From positions 21,984,020 to 22,048,019 of the forward strand of contig CM020620.1 of NCBI GenBank assembly GCA_009829735.1: 64,000 bases of DNA, written 5' to 3'. Below are positions 1 through 10,747 of this stretch, piece by piece (the first letter of the stretch is position 1; each line of letters opens with the position of its first letter). The position numbers and the translations under genes were made by a program. The notes beneath the pieces were generated by a model. That model saw only the letters and a program-made list of their open reading frames with translations, was not told the DNA's origin and did no database searches. This stretch comes from Pyropia yezoensis. Taxonomy: Eukaryota > Rhodophyta > Bangiophyceae > Bangiales > Bangiaceae.

Positions 1-551
1 CCCTGGCGGCTGCCACCGCGGCGGCACGCCCCCCGGCGGCGTCCCCTACCCCTACCGGTTTGTCAGCAAGAGCGATGGCGAAGATGAGAAGCGTAGCTAC
101 CCACCCTCCCCTTGGTGTCCTTGTATGCCGTCGCATTGGCCACCGCGCTGCGCACGGTGGCCAGCCGGCCTTCCGTACGGTTTGGGATGCTCCCCTCCCC
201 TCTAACCCCGCATCGTCGCCGCTGCCACTGCGTGACGGGCCACTGCTCCAGTACGGAGGCCGCGGCGGGTGGAAAGCAGCGGGGAGGACGCCGGCACGCG
301 TCCGCACGGGGGGGGGGTGCCACTGAGGGACAGCAGAGAAAAAGCAGAAGGCCGGGAGAGGGGCGGGTTCGGCTGGCAAAGGTACGGGGGGGGGCTGGTG
401 AGGGGAGTAAGGACGGGAGCAGCGAGTGGGTGGTAATCGTACAAAAAAGCGCCCGTCAAACACCAAGAGCCCGCCCAATCTACAAAGGTGGACCAAGCCG
501 AGCGGCTGCAAGTGCACCCTTTGCCCCACCCCCCGAGCCACTCCGGTTTCT
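1..551. other. No gene recognised (downstream of AsnRS)
   Basis: This stretch lies 3' of the AsnRS gene, which runs on the minus strand. Overlapping open frames exist on both strands but they are short, rich in Arg/Pro/Gly and show no domain. I see nothing I can name here; it probably contains the AsnRS 3' UTR. Confidence 0.5.
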
Positions 552-2336
552 CTACGGCTCGATGCGCCCGCGGTAGCGAGGGTACAGACACGCGTCGCGA
601 ATGTGGTGGATGCCCAGCACAAAGCACACAAACCGCTCCAGGCCGAGCCCGTACCCCCCGTGCGGACACGTCCCGTACTTGCGCTGGTCCGTGTACCAGT
701 AGTAGGGCGCCGGGTCCATCTTCTCCCTCTCGTACGCGGCGGCCAGCTCCTCTTCTTTCCACATCCGCATGCTGCCGCCAACAACCTCACCGACGCCAGG
801 GACAAGCAGGTCCACCGACTCAGTTACCTCCCGGTCGTCGTCGCACTTTTGCATGTAAAAAGACTTGAGGGCAGCGGGGAACCGGTGGAGGAGGATCGGC
901 TCCCCAATCTGGTCGGTCATCTTGCGTTCGGGGCCCTCGGGGATGTCATCGCCAAACTCAAAGTGCGTCGACGTCTCCTCGTCCTTGTAAATGAGGTGCT
1001 CCCGGCAGTAGGTCAGGGCGTCGCGGTAGGTCATGCGCTTGAAGGGCCGGCGCATGCGGGCGAGGCCCGGGTTCACCGACGCAAGAAGAGCACCCCCGCG
1101 GGCCATTACCCGGTCTACCACGTCGACGACCAGGTCCTCCACCCGGTCGAGAAGGTCTTCAAAGGTGATGAAAGGGCACTCGGCTTCAAGATGGTGAAAC
1201 TCCGCCAGATGCCGCCGCGTTGAGGACTTCTCCGCCCGGTAAGAGGGAAGGAGGCAGAAGCAGTCGCCCACCGCGGGGATGCCCGTCTCCAGATACATCT
1301 GCGACGACTGGGTGAGGTAGGCCGGCTCCCCAAAATAGTCGAGGTGGAAAAGGGTAGAGCCGCCCTCACACATGGTGTTGACCAGCGTCGGCGGGGTGAG
1401 CTCCACGTAGCCACGGTCAAATAGGTGCTCCCGGAAGCACTGTGTGATGATCGATCGCATGCGGAGGATGCTCGACGCGCGCGTGCCGCGCACGACCAGA
1501 TGACGCTGCCGCAGCAGGATGTCCGGTCCACTGTCGTGGGACAGGACCTCCTCAATCTCCGCGGGGGACCGGCCGACCAGCTCCCAATAGTCTGTCCGCA
1601 GCTCCAGGCCCCCCTTGGCACGGACGTCGGACGAGAGGGTGCCCCAGAGAGTAACCGCGGACTCGCGGTGGAGGTTAATTGCATCCGTCGTCTGACACTG
1701 GGTGCCGGTGAGGACGGCCTGAAGGAAGCCCGTGCCATCACGGAGCTCAATAAAGAGCAGCTTTGCGCCCTCCCAGCGGATGCGGTGCACCCATCCGCTC
1801 ACCTTGACGCGGGTGCCCACCAGCGGGTGACCGTCGGATGAGGGAGCAGACGCCGCCGCCGCAGCGGGCGCATCCGTCCCACCCTCTGCAACCGCCGGCG
1901 GTGGCGCCGCCGCCGCCCCCACCTTATCTTGCCCACCAGCAGCCGCCGCTGACGTCGCCACCGCAGCCACTGCCGCAGCCACGCTTAGGTCACGAATCTT
2001 GACCGTCCGCGGCGGCGGCAGGCTGGCGTCCATCTCCAGGACCACCGCCGCAGCCCGCTCTGCCCGGGCGGCCGACTCCTCTGCCGCGCGGGCGGCCATC
2101 TCGGCCGCCTTGGCCAGCTTCTTCTTGTGGCCCTGCTCCGTCTTGAGCATCTTCTTAAGCCGCGCCTTCGGCAGCGCCCCCCGCGCCGCGTCGTCCATGA
2201 CAAGAAACTCCTCGAGCGTCACCGCCAGCGCATCGGTGGCGGGGGGCTCCGCGGGATCGACCGCGGCGGACACTGCCGCGTCTGGCACTGCCGCGTTAGG
2301 AGGGACACCCGCGTCGATGCCCCCGGGGGTGGCCAT
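552..2336 (-). CDS. NARS1: Cytosolic asparaginyl-tRNA synthetase (class IIb)
   Basis: The 594-residue protein charges tRNA-Asn with asparagine. Residues 1-170 form an Ala/Lys/Glu-rich extension that is probably helical and binds tRNA. An OB-fold anticodon-binding domain follows (about 178-270, starting at VKVSGWVHRIRW). Then comes the class II catalytic core: motif 1 around FREHLFDRGYVEL, motif 2 YRAEKSSTRRHLAEF near residue 365, and motif 3 GGYGLGLERF near 560. GEVVGGSMR before motif 3 is typical of AsnRS and argues against AspRS. The C-terminus (YPRYRGRIEP) is the usual end of the family. The gene has no intron, and the chosen ATG gives a length usual for cytosolic eukaryotic AsnRS with an N-terminal extension. 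No plastid or mitochondrial transit peptide is obvious. Confidence 0.96.
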   Translation of the reverse strand: MATPGGIDAGVPPNAAVPDAAVSAAVDPAEPPATDALAVTLEEFLVMDDAARGALPKARLKKMLKTEQGHKKKLAKAAEMAARAAEESAARAERAAAVVLEMDASLPPPRTVKIRDLSVAAAVAAVATSAAAAGGQDKVGAAAAPPPAVAEGGTDAPAAAAASAPSSDGHPLVGTRVKVSGWVHRIRWEGAKLLFIELRDGTGFLQAVLTGTQCQTTDAINLHRESAVTLWGTLSSDVRAKGGLELRTDYWELVGRSPAEIEEVLSHDSGPDILLRQRHLVVRGTRASSILRMRSIITQCFREHLFDRGYVELTPPTLVNTMCEGGSTLFHLDYFGEPAYLTQSSQMYLETGIPAVGDCFCLLPSYRAEKSSTRRHLAEFHHLEAECPFITFEDLLDRVEDLVVDVVDRVMARGGALLASVNPGLARMRRPFKRMTYRDALTYCREHLIYKDEETSTHFEFGDDIPEGPERKMTDQIGEPILLHRFPAALKSFYMQKCDDDREVTESVDLLVPGVGEVVGGSMRMWKEEELAAAYEREKMDPAPYYWYTDQRKYGTCPHGGYGLGLERFVCFVLGIHHIRDACLYPRYRGRIEP

Positions 2337-2701
2337 GTCAACAGGTTTCGCAGCGAGGAGAGAGGAGAGGGGCGTGGGGAGTCAGGCAGCGTGTATGCCG
2401 GGGGCAGCAACGGGGCAAAGTGGCAGATAGGAAGGGATGGGCGGGGGGGGAGAAGGGTGCGCCGCGGCCGGGCTGCCGCGCCCAAGAAAACCCCGGCGAC
2501 CAAGTCCCAGGCGAGGCCGTGGGGGCGATAGCCGAGGAGCGCCGGCGGGCCGGTGCTGTCAAACAGTGTCAGGAGTCATGATGAGCTGTGACACGGATGA
2601 AGGTAGGGTTGTCAAGATATCCAACGTAGTCGGACAATCGGACCCGCCTCCGCTTAGGGATGGAAAAAAGTATACGTTTTTATCCAGGGGTCTCATTATT
2701 A
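2337..2701. other. Upstream region of AsnRS; no gene
   Basis: This is the presumed promoter and 5' UTR side of the minus-strand AsnRS gene. It is GC-rich for the first 200 bases and then becomes AT-richer towards the inverted-repeat element at 2702. I could not pick out a convincing TATA box or tRNA. Confidence 0.4.
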
Positions 2702-4051
2702 GAGAGCTTCGGCATGGCAAATATCATCAGCAAGTGCGACATGGGTACCAAAAGTGGGTGAAATGTGGGTAGTCGACCCACGGGCAGCGACCCATATTTG
2801 TACCCACAATGAGCATCAGCATGTCGGGAAAAAACGGTGTGACTGCGAATGGCCTCCCTTGAGGAGTTCTCGCTGGAGTTTCTCCTCGGTCTTCCCGCGC
2901 TATTTCTCATTTGCAAGGAATCGCTGTTCTGAGGGAGCGCGACCGGCCGATCTGCCGCATCCACTCGCCATCCCCGCGTTGTCCTCGGGGTTGAGGGTAC
3001 GGGAGCCGTGTGCGCTTCCTGTCATCGACCGAGCAGCTCTATCTGCAGGCATGGCGGCCATCGGGACTTCGCGCTTGGAGTGCTGCGACAGCGTCGCACG
3101 CGGCTGCGACGCATACTCTTGGTCCACATTCTCATGGACCATCGGAGGGAGTGAGGGTGCCACGGGGCGCGGAGGTTGCCATGATGGGTGGGATAATAAA
3201 AGGGAGCACGGCCGGGTATAGTGGTAGGAGCGAGAGGCGAGTGGGTGGATGTGAGGTGGGGGAGGAGGGTCGGCGAGTGAGAGGGGGATGGTTGTCGCTG
3301 TATAAGAACGGCGCACGCGGCAGGGCAGGCGCTGCCCCACCGCGCGGGCCGTGCGAGCACTATGAGGCGGGCTGAGGGTCTGTAGGAGCACAGGGCGGGC
3401 CCTGCGGGGCGGGGCGGGGCGGGTGCACAGGGCGGGCACCGCGAGGCGGAGCTGGCGTGGCGCCCTCGGCGCGCCAGCCGCCGGCGGGTGCCATAAGGCT
3501 GTGTCGGACGGTTACGAGATCGGTCCATACTCAAGAACAACTGCTCGCAGCCTGTCACGTGGCACACTTGAGCGCATCTGACGGTCAGGCCATACTGGTT
3601 TTTGACATGGGTACGCAGGGGTACATAGCCATTCATAGCATGCCAATCGTGGGTCGGGGGGCGTTATCCGGGCGAAACGTGTCCCCGACCCACGCCACCG
3701 ACCCATATTAGAGAGTATCAGCAACTCGAATGTGGGTCGGAGGCGTGGGTCGGGGACACGTTTCGGCCACGTTAGGCCTCCGACCCACATCAGACGACCC
3801 ATATATGGCTATCCACCCCTCCGTACCCACGTCAGATACCGGACGGAGAGGGCATCCCGCGGGCGCTTCACGCTACAATATGGCGCAATTATTTGAAGGG
3901 CTCTCGCTGACACGTCGATACTTGCGAGCCAACAACGGCATGCAAGCGGCGGTTATGCTCGACGTGGGTATCAATGAGGGTACCTCCACGTGGTTCGCCG
4001 ATCCACATTTTATCCAAGTTTGGTACCCACGTCGCAGTTGCCGAAGCTCTC
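2702..4051. mobile_element. Inverted-repeat DNA element (MITE-like), TA-flanked
   Basis: The left end GAGAGCTTCGGCA (2702-2714) is matched exactly by its reverse complement at 4039-4051. Both ends are bounded by the dinucleotide TA (2700-2701 and 4052-4053), the duplication typical of Tc1/mariner-type insertion. Similarity continues inward for about 100 bases: both ends carry a near-identical GCGAC(A/G)TGGGTACC block followed by an AAATGTGG block. No transposase frame is present, so the element would be non-autonomous. A second palindromic structure sits inside it (3603-3834). The family is not recognised, and the TA duplication is weak evidence by itself. Confidence 0.55.
3603..3834. repeat. 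Foldback palindrome with GTGGGTCG motifs
   Basis: An inner stem of 33-base arms (3673-3705 pairing with 3733-3765) surrounds a loop of about 27 bases. Weaker pairing extends outwards to 3603 and 3834, where both arms carry GACRTGGGTAC. The loop contains TTAGAGAG, the same word that begins the flanking 2702-4051 element, which suggests nesting of related elements. It would form a long cruciform or RNA hairpin. Confidence 0.7.
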
Positions 4052-4053
4052 TA

Positions 4054-5707
4054 ATGCATAGATTAATCTGGTACATTTTTGTATTTTTGCATTTTTGATG
4101 CATTCTATTATATATTACCATAATGTGTACTTACGTGGACATTCTCCCACACTACGACATTTGCCAAGCCGACTGCCGCAGTTTCAGGTCGCTGACGTCC
4201 GCCAGCCACGGCGTCGGCAGGTGCCGTTCTGTAAGCCGGGCAACACCTAGAGGTATATCTCATGCTATCAGGCGCGTCATATTGTTGTTGTGCAGCTGTG
4301 AGGACCCACCCGCAACCGGGGAGCCCTCAACGTACTCGTGGGGGTGTCAGCGGGCCCCGCCAGCCAATAGAGCGGCAGGGTACGGGAAAGAGGACGGTGG
4401 TCGTGACGGGGGTGGGTCTGGGGAGCAAGATGGTCGCGACGTCGGTGGAGATCGAGGGTACAAATAGTAAACGGTGTCTTTCGTCTGTGTATATGGTTGC
4501 CCCTCGGTCTCCCCCGGTGGCGCCGACATCCACGCACTATATTCTCGCGTCGGGGCACCCGAGGTGCCCCAAATCATGCGTTTCCCCGTCGCGCCGCCGG
4601 TAGGCACAGAACGGCCCAAAAACAAAGCATGGCTCTCAGAACAAAGCATGGGCGGGCGTGCGCACTAAAGGAGTGCAGCCCCAGTTTGCCCGACACCAAG
4701 GGGGTCCCGCCAGCAGGGCCAAAATTCAATCAATCCCGTGGCCGGCCACTCAGTCATCAGCCAGCTGGCCGAATTCAGTCAATCCAAAAGCCGGCGAGCC
4801 AGTCATATCTCACTCAGCCGCCAGCGAGGATACGTGGTCTCCTCGGTGCCGGTTAATCATGTGGCTCGTCCTTGATGCTAGCTTTCGACCAGCGCAGAGC
4901 ATAATCTGCTGGCAGCACAGACGGGGATGTCCGCCCGTGGTTGGTCGACGATGTCACTCGTTCCTCGTTGTCGAGTTTTGGACATCCATGACCAGGTTCC
5001 GACAGTGAGTTGACAACGGTCTTCGTGCGGCCAGCCCACGTTCGGAGAATGTCAGGGGGACAGCGCGGTGTCGCCCAGGGTAGTATGGAACTGATGTGTC
5101 TTGGGAGGAGTTAGCGGGGCAGGACATGTGAGGAGAGGTCCCAGAGGACGATTCACGGTTTCCTCAGATCTGTGTCGATCCCGCACCCTCGAAATAAGGC
5201 TGTGAGTGCACCCTGGCAAAAAGTTCAACAGGAGTACAGCCCTAAATGTTAGGAACCTTGAAGCTGATTCCCATGCGGCCACTTGAAAAGGGGGGCATTA
5301 GGTTGGCGCCAGTGCGCGCGTCGTTGGTCCTCGATGCCACCGCGCGGCGCGCCGGGATGCGCCCGCCACTTTTGTCCGCTGCTCCGACTCGCAGGCCGCT
5401 CCTTGGCCGCCGCTCCCCAAGAGGAGCGCGGGATACGCCCGCCACTTTTGGCCACTGCTCTAACTCGCCGGCCGCTCCTTTGCCGCCGCTCCACGAGAGG
5501 AGCGCGCCTTGGCCGCCGCGCCACGAGAGGAGCGCGCCTCGTCGGAGTGCCCGAGAGCTTAAGAGTAAACGTCGACGGGTGCTTTCCAGCTCGGTCGCCC
5601 TCCCACCACCACCATCCACCCCGTCGCAACCCACCGTCCACCCTACGCGCACTCTCCCACTCCCAATCCTCCCAACCCCACGCCCCCGCACCCCTTTCCG
5701 CCCAAGC
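4054..5707. other. No gene recognised
   Basis: The first kilobase is less GC-rich than its surroundings and has no long frame. From about 5340 there are short direct repeats containing GAGGAGCGCG and GCCGCTCC. The last 100 bases before 5708 are pyrimidine-rich and form the likely 5' leader of the following gene. No RNA gene was seen. Confidence 0.4.
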
Positions 5708-6745
5708 ATGTCGCCTGCTCGCTCCTCTCCGGCTGCGCCCTCTGCGGCCGAAGCCCTGGCGCGCCCGGGGAGCACCTCTGACACCGCACCCATGCCCACA
5801 AAACGCCCCTCAAGCCCACCCTCGATCCTCCCCTCCCCCCCTGGCCCGCCCTCGATCCCCCCCTCACCCCCCCGCCCGCCCGCGGCCCCGAACAAGACGC
5901 CCACTAGCAAGAAGGGGAAGCGCAAGACGCCCGCCAAGCCGCGCGTGCGCAACTGGACGCCGGGTGAGTGCTTTGGCTTTCTGACCGCCGGTGCCACGCA
6001 CTGGGCGGCGCTCCGGTCAAGCCGTACGGCTCTCGGCAAGACCCAGGCAGCGTCGGCGATGCTGAAGGCGTTTGCCGAGGCGACGCCGGCCAAGGACAGG
6101 GCTGGGGCACGCACGCGTGACATCGAGCAGGTCGAGCGCAAGGTCAAGAGCTTGCGCGCGAAATACATCGCCACGCGCATCGCGCTCCTCCAGTCGGGCG
6201 CGAGCACGGCCGAGCGCGAGGACGCGCTGCTCGGCTTTGGCGGATCGGTGCTCTACGAGCTTGCCTGCGGGGCGTTTAAGAAATGCTCTGTCTCCAATGA
6301 GCAGACGGTGCGTGAGCCTGTGGTCGTGGGTGGCTCCCCCCCCCCCCTTCCGCCCTCTGCTCCGCTCCCCTCCTCTGCCCCCGCGCGTACTGGGACGGCT
6401 CGTCAGCGCGCAGCGGCGGCCCTCGAGGAGGGCAGCGATCAAGAAGATGGCAGCGCGAGCGACGTGAGCACCGATGATGGGGTGGTCCCTACGTCGGCGG
6501 TTGGGGTGCTTGCTGCTGCGGAGGCCGCCAAGCCGGCCAAGAAGAAGAAGAAGGAGACTGCGGCCGGGGTCCTGCGGGATTACATCAAGAGCAAGATTAA
6601 CCAGGACCAGACGGGCGGGGTGGCCGCCGAGCAGGCCGGGCTGTCGTCCGGTGGGGCTGACGGCGATGGCGTGTCAGACGGGGTGATTCGCCAGGCAGTC
6701 CTCGACATGATTGTAGCCTACGCGGAGAAGGCGCGCCGTACCTGA
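5708..6745 (+). CDS. Putative DNA-binding protein, trihelix/SANT-like, unnamed family
   Basis: The protein is 345 residues long from the ATG at 5708. I chose this start because the paralogue at 32852 begins at the same place relative to the conserved domain and both follow a pyrimidine-rich leader. Residues 1-80 are Pro/Ser/Ala-rich with a basic patch. A conserved block starts at NWTPGECFGFLTAGATHW and ends in a basic helix (ERKVKSLRAKYIATR), resembling a trihelix/SANT-like DNA-binding fold. An acidic Ser/Asp linker follows, then a Lys-rich stretch and a C-terminal helical block (VLRDYIKSK, then AYAEKARR). It is convergent with the Harbinger-type transposase at 7503-9273. Harbinger elements often encode a Myb-like partner protein, so this could be one; equally it may be a host gene family. 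The fold assignment is inference. Confidence 0.6.
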   Translation: MSPARSSPAAPSAAEALARPGSTSDTAPMPTKRPSSPPSILPSPPGPPSIPPSPPRPPAAPNKTPTSKKGKRKTPAKPRVRNWTPGECFGFLTAGATHWAALRSSRTALGKTQAASAMLKAFAEATPAKDRAGARTRDIEQVERKVKSLRAKYIATRIALLQSGASTAEREDALLGFGGSVLYELACGAFKKCSVSNEQTVREPVVVGGSPPPLPPSAPLPSSAPARTGTARQRAAAALEEGSDQEDGSASDVSTDDGVVPTSAVGVLAAAEAAKPAKKKKKETAAGVLRDYIKSKINQDQTGGVAAEQAGLSSGGADGDGVSDGVIRQAVLDMIVAYAEKARRT

Positions 6746-7502
6746 GCTGCCTACAAATGTTTTGAAAAGGTGTCTCGCTGATAGGAGGGGGCAAACGTAA
6801 AAGAAACGCTCTCACAACTGTCTCTTCAGCAATGCCCGGTCCCTCCCCCGCCCGCCTCCCCCCCCCCCCCCCCCGCCTCCCCCCACCCCGCCCCCGCCTC
6901 TTCCCACCTCACCCCCGCCTCCCCCCACCCCGCCCCGGCCTCCCCCCACCCCTCCCCCGAGCCTCCGCCGCGAGGCCCTGGGGTCAGCTCAGTCCGCCGC
7001 GCCCAGCCCCCGCTTACGCGGTCGTGCAAGCCTCGTCCCCTGGCCCCCCCGGAACAGCACCCGTGGTCGGTGCTGCCACCACCCTCTTCCCACTCCCGGA
7101 GCAGTTGCAATCGCTCAAGAGGGCCCCTACGTTCCACCCAACGCGCTAGTGCCGCCCGCGTCCGCTCTTCCCGGCCTCAACCGACCGAGGTGCGCCACCC
7201 TCGTCCAACGCCGCCCCCCCCTCCCGCGAAAAAAACTCGTTCCCAGCCCAGCCGGCGCCGCCCCCCCCACCCCCCGCGAGCATTGGTACGCGCTCACAAG
7301 CTCCCCCACCGCCAAACTAAGGCACTGGTTCCCGTCTACAAGCACCCTGCCCAACTCACGGCACAGGCGGCTGCACAAGCTCCCCGCCGTCCCCCCCCTC
7401 CAGCAGGGGTGCACCCCCTCGTCCCACTCCTCGCCTTGTCGAGCCCTGCTCTCTTTCTCCTCCCCCCCCCCCTTGCACAACTCAGTTTGTCAACTCAGTT
7501 TG
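6746..7502. repeat. C-rich low-complexity spacer
   Basis: From about 6840 to 7480 the plus strand consists of runs of C with interspersed CCG/CCT words. These give Pro/Arg-rich frames that I judge non-coding. It separates two convergent genes and may contain both 3' UTRs. Confidence 0.6.
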
Positions 7503-9273
7503 TCACTCCTCGTCCACCCAAGGCAGACCGAGCGCCTTCAGAATGGCGATGCGGCGCTGGGAGCCCAAAGAGAGGGCGGATTCTCCGCCCTCCACCGCTT
7601 TTCCCATGCCCTCGGGCCGTTCCGCCTCCTCCTCCACACTCTCGTCATATGCGCCGTCGCGGGCCTCCAAAAAGTTGTGGAGCGCCGCCGCCACCTCTTG
7701 GATGGAGGAGGCCAGTGTAGGATGGGCACATATCATGCGGAGCACGTTCCACCTCCCTTTCAGACGGCCAAAGGCGTTCTCTACCACCACTCGCATTTTG
7801 GCGTGTTGGTGGTTGAACCGCCCCATGGAGCTGACGATAGGACCGTGCATGTCTGCCTCGCGAAAGGGAGTAATCTATAAAGCATGTAATGCGAAAAGAA
7901 AGAAACAGACAGACGCCAGGAAAAAAATGTGGCCAATAAACTGGCTGTCAAAGCCCTTGTCAGAACCAGTCTTCACGGGGCACAGGGACGAAGACCCGTC
8001 GCGCAGCTCGTGCTCTACCCTTGGACGCCAGTTGATGAGGTGTGGTAACTCGATGGCGGCGAGCGCTTGGCACGTGGCGCAGAGGGACACGGGGGGGGGG
8101 CCGGGGGGGGGGGTGGCGACAGTGGGGGGGAAGGTTCTACGACAACGTACCAAAAACGACGTCAGGGCAAAGCCTGAGTCCCCGAGAATAAACTCGCCGT
8201 CTAACATTGGCCGTAGCGGGGCATCGAGGTCCTCCATAGAGGAGCACCACGACCTGGCGCGGAACGCCAAAGAGTCCCCCCGCGAGCCTGGGAACCTGCC
8301 GACAAAAAAACGGATGCGGCGCATGTCGGTGATGGCAATGAGGAGCATTGAGCGCCGCGCCTTTCGGTCGGAGTAGTCCTCCTTGTGCTCTCCGAAAGGC
8401 GTCATAAAGGGGGTGAGACATCCGTCCACAGCTCCGCATCTGTTGCCAGACATGTAAAACACAATCACACACAAGGAAAGATAGAGGGGGTAGCACAGGC
8501 AGTGATGAGCACGCGCGGAAGCAGAGATCCGGTCAGGACACTGAAAAAAGAAAACGGGGCACCTGTGGGACTGGCCTCGGCTGTCGATCGTCAAAAAACA
8601 ATGGCAGGCATCGGCTGGCTCCAGAGGCACGTGACGGCATGGTCAACCCCACGTGCTTCGCAGTCAACGCCCCCCCCCCGCCCCGCCCACCAAGAACAGA
8701 TGCGTGACCAAAATTCCCAACGATGGGGTCAAAGACGGACGCGCTCCCCGCGCGCAGCATGAAAACGTACAGGCCAGACCACCCGGAGGCGTTTCCGCCC
8801 GTTAGAGCCGCAAAGTCGCGCCCAATGCGTTTACGCTCAGCCGCGCCGGGCCATTCTGGCTTGGGCAGGCCTGCCAGCATGGCGGCATCAACGGGTGCAC
8901 AGTGGTTAGAAAACGTCGACTCAGCGACGTCCACTGCACGCGCAATCACCCTCTGCCTCCCGCCCTGGGCCAACCAAAACAATGTCGCAAATATACGATA
9001 CGTCGGGTGGATAGGGCTGGGGCCGCGCGCGGGCACTGGCAGATGAGGGGTGGCCAGAGCGACCAACTCATCAAAGTGCTGCGGGGTCATCCTCACATCG
9101 CCAAAAAACCGGCCTGTCTTCAGGCTCTTCCGGTAAAAGCGGCCCACCAGGTCCCTCGCGTGCGGCGCCGCGCGGTTGCCCTGGGCACAAATTTCAACCA
9201 GGTCGGCCAGCTCCACAAGCTCCATCAGCTCCGTTGGGTGCCACATGATTTCCCCTCCATCGCGGGTGCTCAC
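7503..9273 (-). CDS. HARBI1/PIF-Harbinger transposase, three exons
   Basis: The exons are 9273-8771, 8439-8151 and 7874-7503; phases agree and give 387 residues. Both introns start with GTACGT and end with AG. Intron 1 is 331 bases and intron 2 is 276. Joining exons 1 and 2 brings the first catalytic Asp into GAVDG. Exon 2 also has PGSRGDS and the second Asp in ILGDSGF. Joining exon 3 makes the family block FLITPFRE, followed by the last catalytic residue, Glu, in VVVENAFGRLKGRW. So the whole DDE_Tnp_4 nuclease core is present and open, as in HARBI1 (about 350 residues). I see no terminal inverted repeats around it, so it may be an immobile, domesticated copy. A well-formed hydrophobic frame just upstream (about 9520-9286, minus) could be a further 5' exon, but I could not find a splice that keeps frame. 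Confidence 0.85.
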
Positions 9274-10708
9274 GACAGAAGAAGGGCGCGCCGCGCAACC
9301 GCCCAGCCGTCCAAGCCCTGGGGCTCAAGCGCCGCAAGCAGGGCGATCACATCGGCCGCCCACTCAAGAATGCCGCCAGAGGTCGACGATTGATGCGTCA
9401 GTCCGCCGGCCGCCTCGGCCGACGAGAGGGCTAAAGCGATCGACTCCAATGCGGGCTCGACGGTTCCCGCCAGGCGCAACGAGTCAACAACAGCTGGAGG
9501 AAGACGAGACTTATCTGCTAAGGGGTTTACCAGAGTTTGTGTGTGGGCACTATGAAACACAATGGGTCTGCATGCAACACCATAAGAAAGGAGGAGAAAT
9601 GGTTGGGACAGCCGGCAAGTGAGGCGATAAGAAACGTAGCACATCAAGGCGGACCTCGTGGCGAGGGAAGCAGAGCGAGGTGCAAGTGGGTGGGTGTCAC
9701 AGGCAAAGCGGAAAAGGCATGAGTACTGGAGGGGGCGCGACCATCGAGATGCCCTCGCAGAGGCGAGTTGCACGCGCAGCATTGAAAACGAAGAAGAGGG
9801 AGAGACGCAGGGGGGGCGGAGGCACACAGATGAGACGGAGGGCGGGGGGAGGCACGCAGACGAGAAGCAGGGGGGGGGGAGGCACGCAGATGAAACCCAG
9901 GGGGGGGTAGGCCCGCAGATGAGAAGCAGGGGGGGGCCAGGCACGCAGATGTGACGCATGGGGGGAGGAGGCACGCAGATGAACGGGGAGGGGGGGGGAG
10001 ATGACGCAGAGGTTTGGAAAACAAAACGGAGGGAAGAGGCACGTCAGACATGCAGGAAGCCGAACAGAAGTCAATAAGACACAGACAAAGGCGAGGTGGC
10101 ACTGGTGAGAACTATGGAAATCAGGGACATAACAGTGCTATACGTCGCGGAACTGCACATCACGGAGCGTCGCAGTTGCGTATGAAAAAGGAAACCCCGA
10201 GAATGGTCGACGGAATGCCACGATGCCAGCGTACGTACACAGAGTGAAGCTCCAGGTGGCGGTGGGCAGTGGTGGTAGGTGGTGGTGGTCGCAGGTACCG
10301 CCTAGGGAAAGAGGAGAGAAGGAAACGGACGCGTGGACGCGGGCGGGTCGGTTGACCACGTCGCGGGTAGGTGCCGGAACGACGACGCGACGCCGCGCGC
10401 GGCGGCGAGCGCGCGCAGCGCCGATTGTACGACGCACGCATCCGCCCGCTTTGGGATCTGCCACGGAATAGGAAGACCACGGAGTACTTGATTCATGTTC
10501 ACATCCCAACTGCGCCTGAGATGTTGCAGCCGCTACAGATCCTGGGAGACCTCCCCGAGGTCTCTCAGAAGATGACACAGCTCTGTGTCGATTCTCCCCT
10601 CGTTGGGTCATGAGGGGCGGTTTTGCCTAGCAAGTACTCGGAATCGTGAATAGGGCTCAGTCCATATCCCCTGGGTTCCAGGCGTTGATTAAAGGGGCTA
10701 ATCCTTAC
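9274..10708. other. Upstream region, minisatellite and probable LTR; no gene
   Basis: The stretch holds the presumed transposase promoter, a G-rich minisatellite (9806-9990) and, from 10708 downwards, what is probably the LTR of the decayed gypsy element at 10748-11556. Nothing else was recognised. Confidence 0.45.
9806..9990. repeat. G-rich minisatellite, ~30-bp unit, about 6 copies
   Basis: Units follow the pattern of a G7-G9 run, then AGGCACGCAGATGA and a short variable tail. The G-runs on the plus strand could form G-quadruplexes. Copies differ by substitutions and run length. Confidence 0.8.
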
Positions 10709-10709
10709 A
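10250..10709 (-). repeat. Probable 3' LTR of decayed gypsy element (outer end not determined)
   Basis: On the minus strand, 38 bases after the integrase/chromodomain stop, there is a purine tract (10720-10710, GGGGTGGGAGG). It is followed at 10709 by TGTAAGGATTAGC, the TG start expected of an LTR. The far end is a guess because no second LTR is available for comparison. Confidence 0.4.
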
Positions 10710-10747
10710 CCTCCCACCCCTTAAAACGCGCGTCGAAGAAAAGCATT

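Noticed and set aside
5246..5707. Upstream extension of the 5708 gene
   Set aside because: It is repeat-derived and Arg/Pro-rich, and the paralogue starts just before the conserved domain after a similar leader.
6832..7149. Proline-rich protein on the plus strand
   Set aside because: It is a translation of C-runs without any domain or conserved start.
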